Assembly: GCA_937915075.1 (NCBI GenBank)
Contig: CALDMA010000329.1
Span: forward strand, 1-15,226
Reading direction: 5' to 3'
DNA length: 15,226 nt
Source of the DNA: an uncultured Oscillospiraceae bacterium
GTDB lineage: Bacteria > Bacillota > Clostridia > Oscillospirales > Oscillospiraceae
Of the stretch, positions 14,784-15,226 are shown piece after piece. A program made the translations under genes and the position numbers. The notes under the pieces were generated by a model. It saw only the letters and a list, made by a program, of their open reading frames with translations. It did no database searches and was not told where the DNA came from. The stretch's first letter is position 1. Every line of letters starts with the position of its first letter.

Positions 14784-15200
14784 ATGGATAAAGTTCAGGC
14801 TCTAAACGAGCTTTGGCATATAGTTGGTATGCGTATGAAAAGCGAAATGTGCAGTGGAAAATACCCGGCAATACTTAGTATCTCCATGATAGAATTAAGT
14901 ATTTTGGAAACTGTCGAACGCTATCCAAATTGTATGATGAAAAAGGTTAGCGAACTATTGGGATTGCCTAAAAGCACATTAACAAGTGCGGTGAAAAGAC
15001 TTGAAGCGAAAGGATATTTGCGGAGAAGTCAAAGCGATAGCGACAAACGAGCCTACAATTTAGAACTAACAGAATGGGGAGCACAAGCCCAGACGGAACA
15101 TCGTGAAATTGAAAAGTCGATATTTGAAAACTTGTTACAGCAACTTAATACAGAAGAAACAAGTATTTTTCTCGAACTTTTCACAAAAGCAGTAAATTAG
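14784..15200 (+). CDS. MarR-family transcriptional regulator
   Basis: A 138-residue winged-helix regulator. The DNA-binding core is at about residues 36-100: ELSILETVERYPNCMMKKVS, recognition helix PKSTLTSAVKRLEAKGYL, and wing RRSQSDSDKRAYNLELTEWG with the usual D and R residues. Terminal helices form the dimer. ATG 14784 is preferred because GGGAGG (14769-14774) is nine bases away; ATG 14778 is only three bases away. The promoter carries two palindromes that fit a MarR dimer, so autorepression is likely. The signal may be a drug or metabolite handled by GNAT or by the next gene; this is inferred. Confidence 0.92.
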   Translation: MDKVQALNELWHIVGMRMKSEMCSGKYPAILSISMIELSILETVERYPNCMMKKVSELLGLPKSTLTSAVKRLEAKGYLRRSQSDSDKRAYNLELTEWGAQAQTEHREIEKSIFENLLQQLNTEETSIFLELFTKAVN

Positions 15201-15210
15201 AGGGTAGAAT

Positions 15211-15226
15211 ATGGAGAATATCTGGT
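15211..15226 (+). CDS. Start of a downstream gene, cut by the window edge
   Basis: ATG ten bases after the marR stop, with a GGG-containing site (AGAGGGT) upstream; only MENIW is visible. It is probably co-transcribed with marR, as is common for the gene MarR controls. Nothing can be said about function. Confidence 0.35.

Overview
The window looks like an accessory region of a low-to-moderate GC Bacillota genome (Clostridia, gut Oscillospiraceae/Lachnospiraceae type). It carries the conjugation end of a Tn1549/CTn-like integrative conjugative element (ICE). The evidence is the gene set: topoisomerase III, a Cys-rich VLP protein, an ArdA/ArdC/YodL-type polyvalent antirestriction protein, TnpW, MobC, a MobA-type relaxase and an XRE regulator, all typical of that ICE group. 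No rRNA, tRNA or CRISPR array is visible.

Layout. The left half (1-7801) is transcribed rightwards: the 3' end of topB, the Cys-rich VLP gene, a 94-bp three-hairpin oriT-like module, a very large polyvalent gene, a conserved hypothetical gene and tnpW, ending in a strong terminator. The middle and right (7858-14015) are transcribed leftwards. Read from the right they are: XRE regulator, a second oriT-like module, mobC, relaxase, the abiEi/abiEii toxin-antitoxin pair, a small membrane protein and an AT-rich PIN-domain gene that converges on the tnpW terminator. From about 14016 the sequence becomes clearly AT-rich and holds a divergent GNAT acetyltransferase/MarR pair with its own twin operators. 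This part is either cargo or lies outside the ICE backbone.

How the parts work together. MobC and the relaxase would process an origin of transfer. The two inverted modules at 1358-1451 and 13462-13542 are the best candidates: they share outer blocks and place a middle hairpin of different sequence at the same position. The polyvalent antirestriction gene sits directly downstream of the left module, as expected for a leading-region gene that protects incoming DNA. AbiE has a consensus promoter overlapped by one of two operators of identical geometry, matching the known autoregulation of AbiE. The PIN protein, the membrane protein and AbiE form a maintenance or defence cargo block between the tnpW end and the relaxase.

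The main surprise is that the polyvalent gene (about 5.2 kb) is broken twice. There is a frameshift or deletion at about 3621, inside a conserved stretch, and an in-frame TGA at 5985-5987 where the family normally has Trp (GFR-W-APSVGAWQRQL). The coding sequence resumes in the same frame beyond the stop. Other notable points are the structure-conserved oriT-like modules, an ideal ribosome binding site that points to an ATA codon for the membrane protein, and a 610-residue PIN protein whose C-terminal two thirds I do not recognise.
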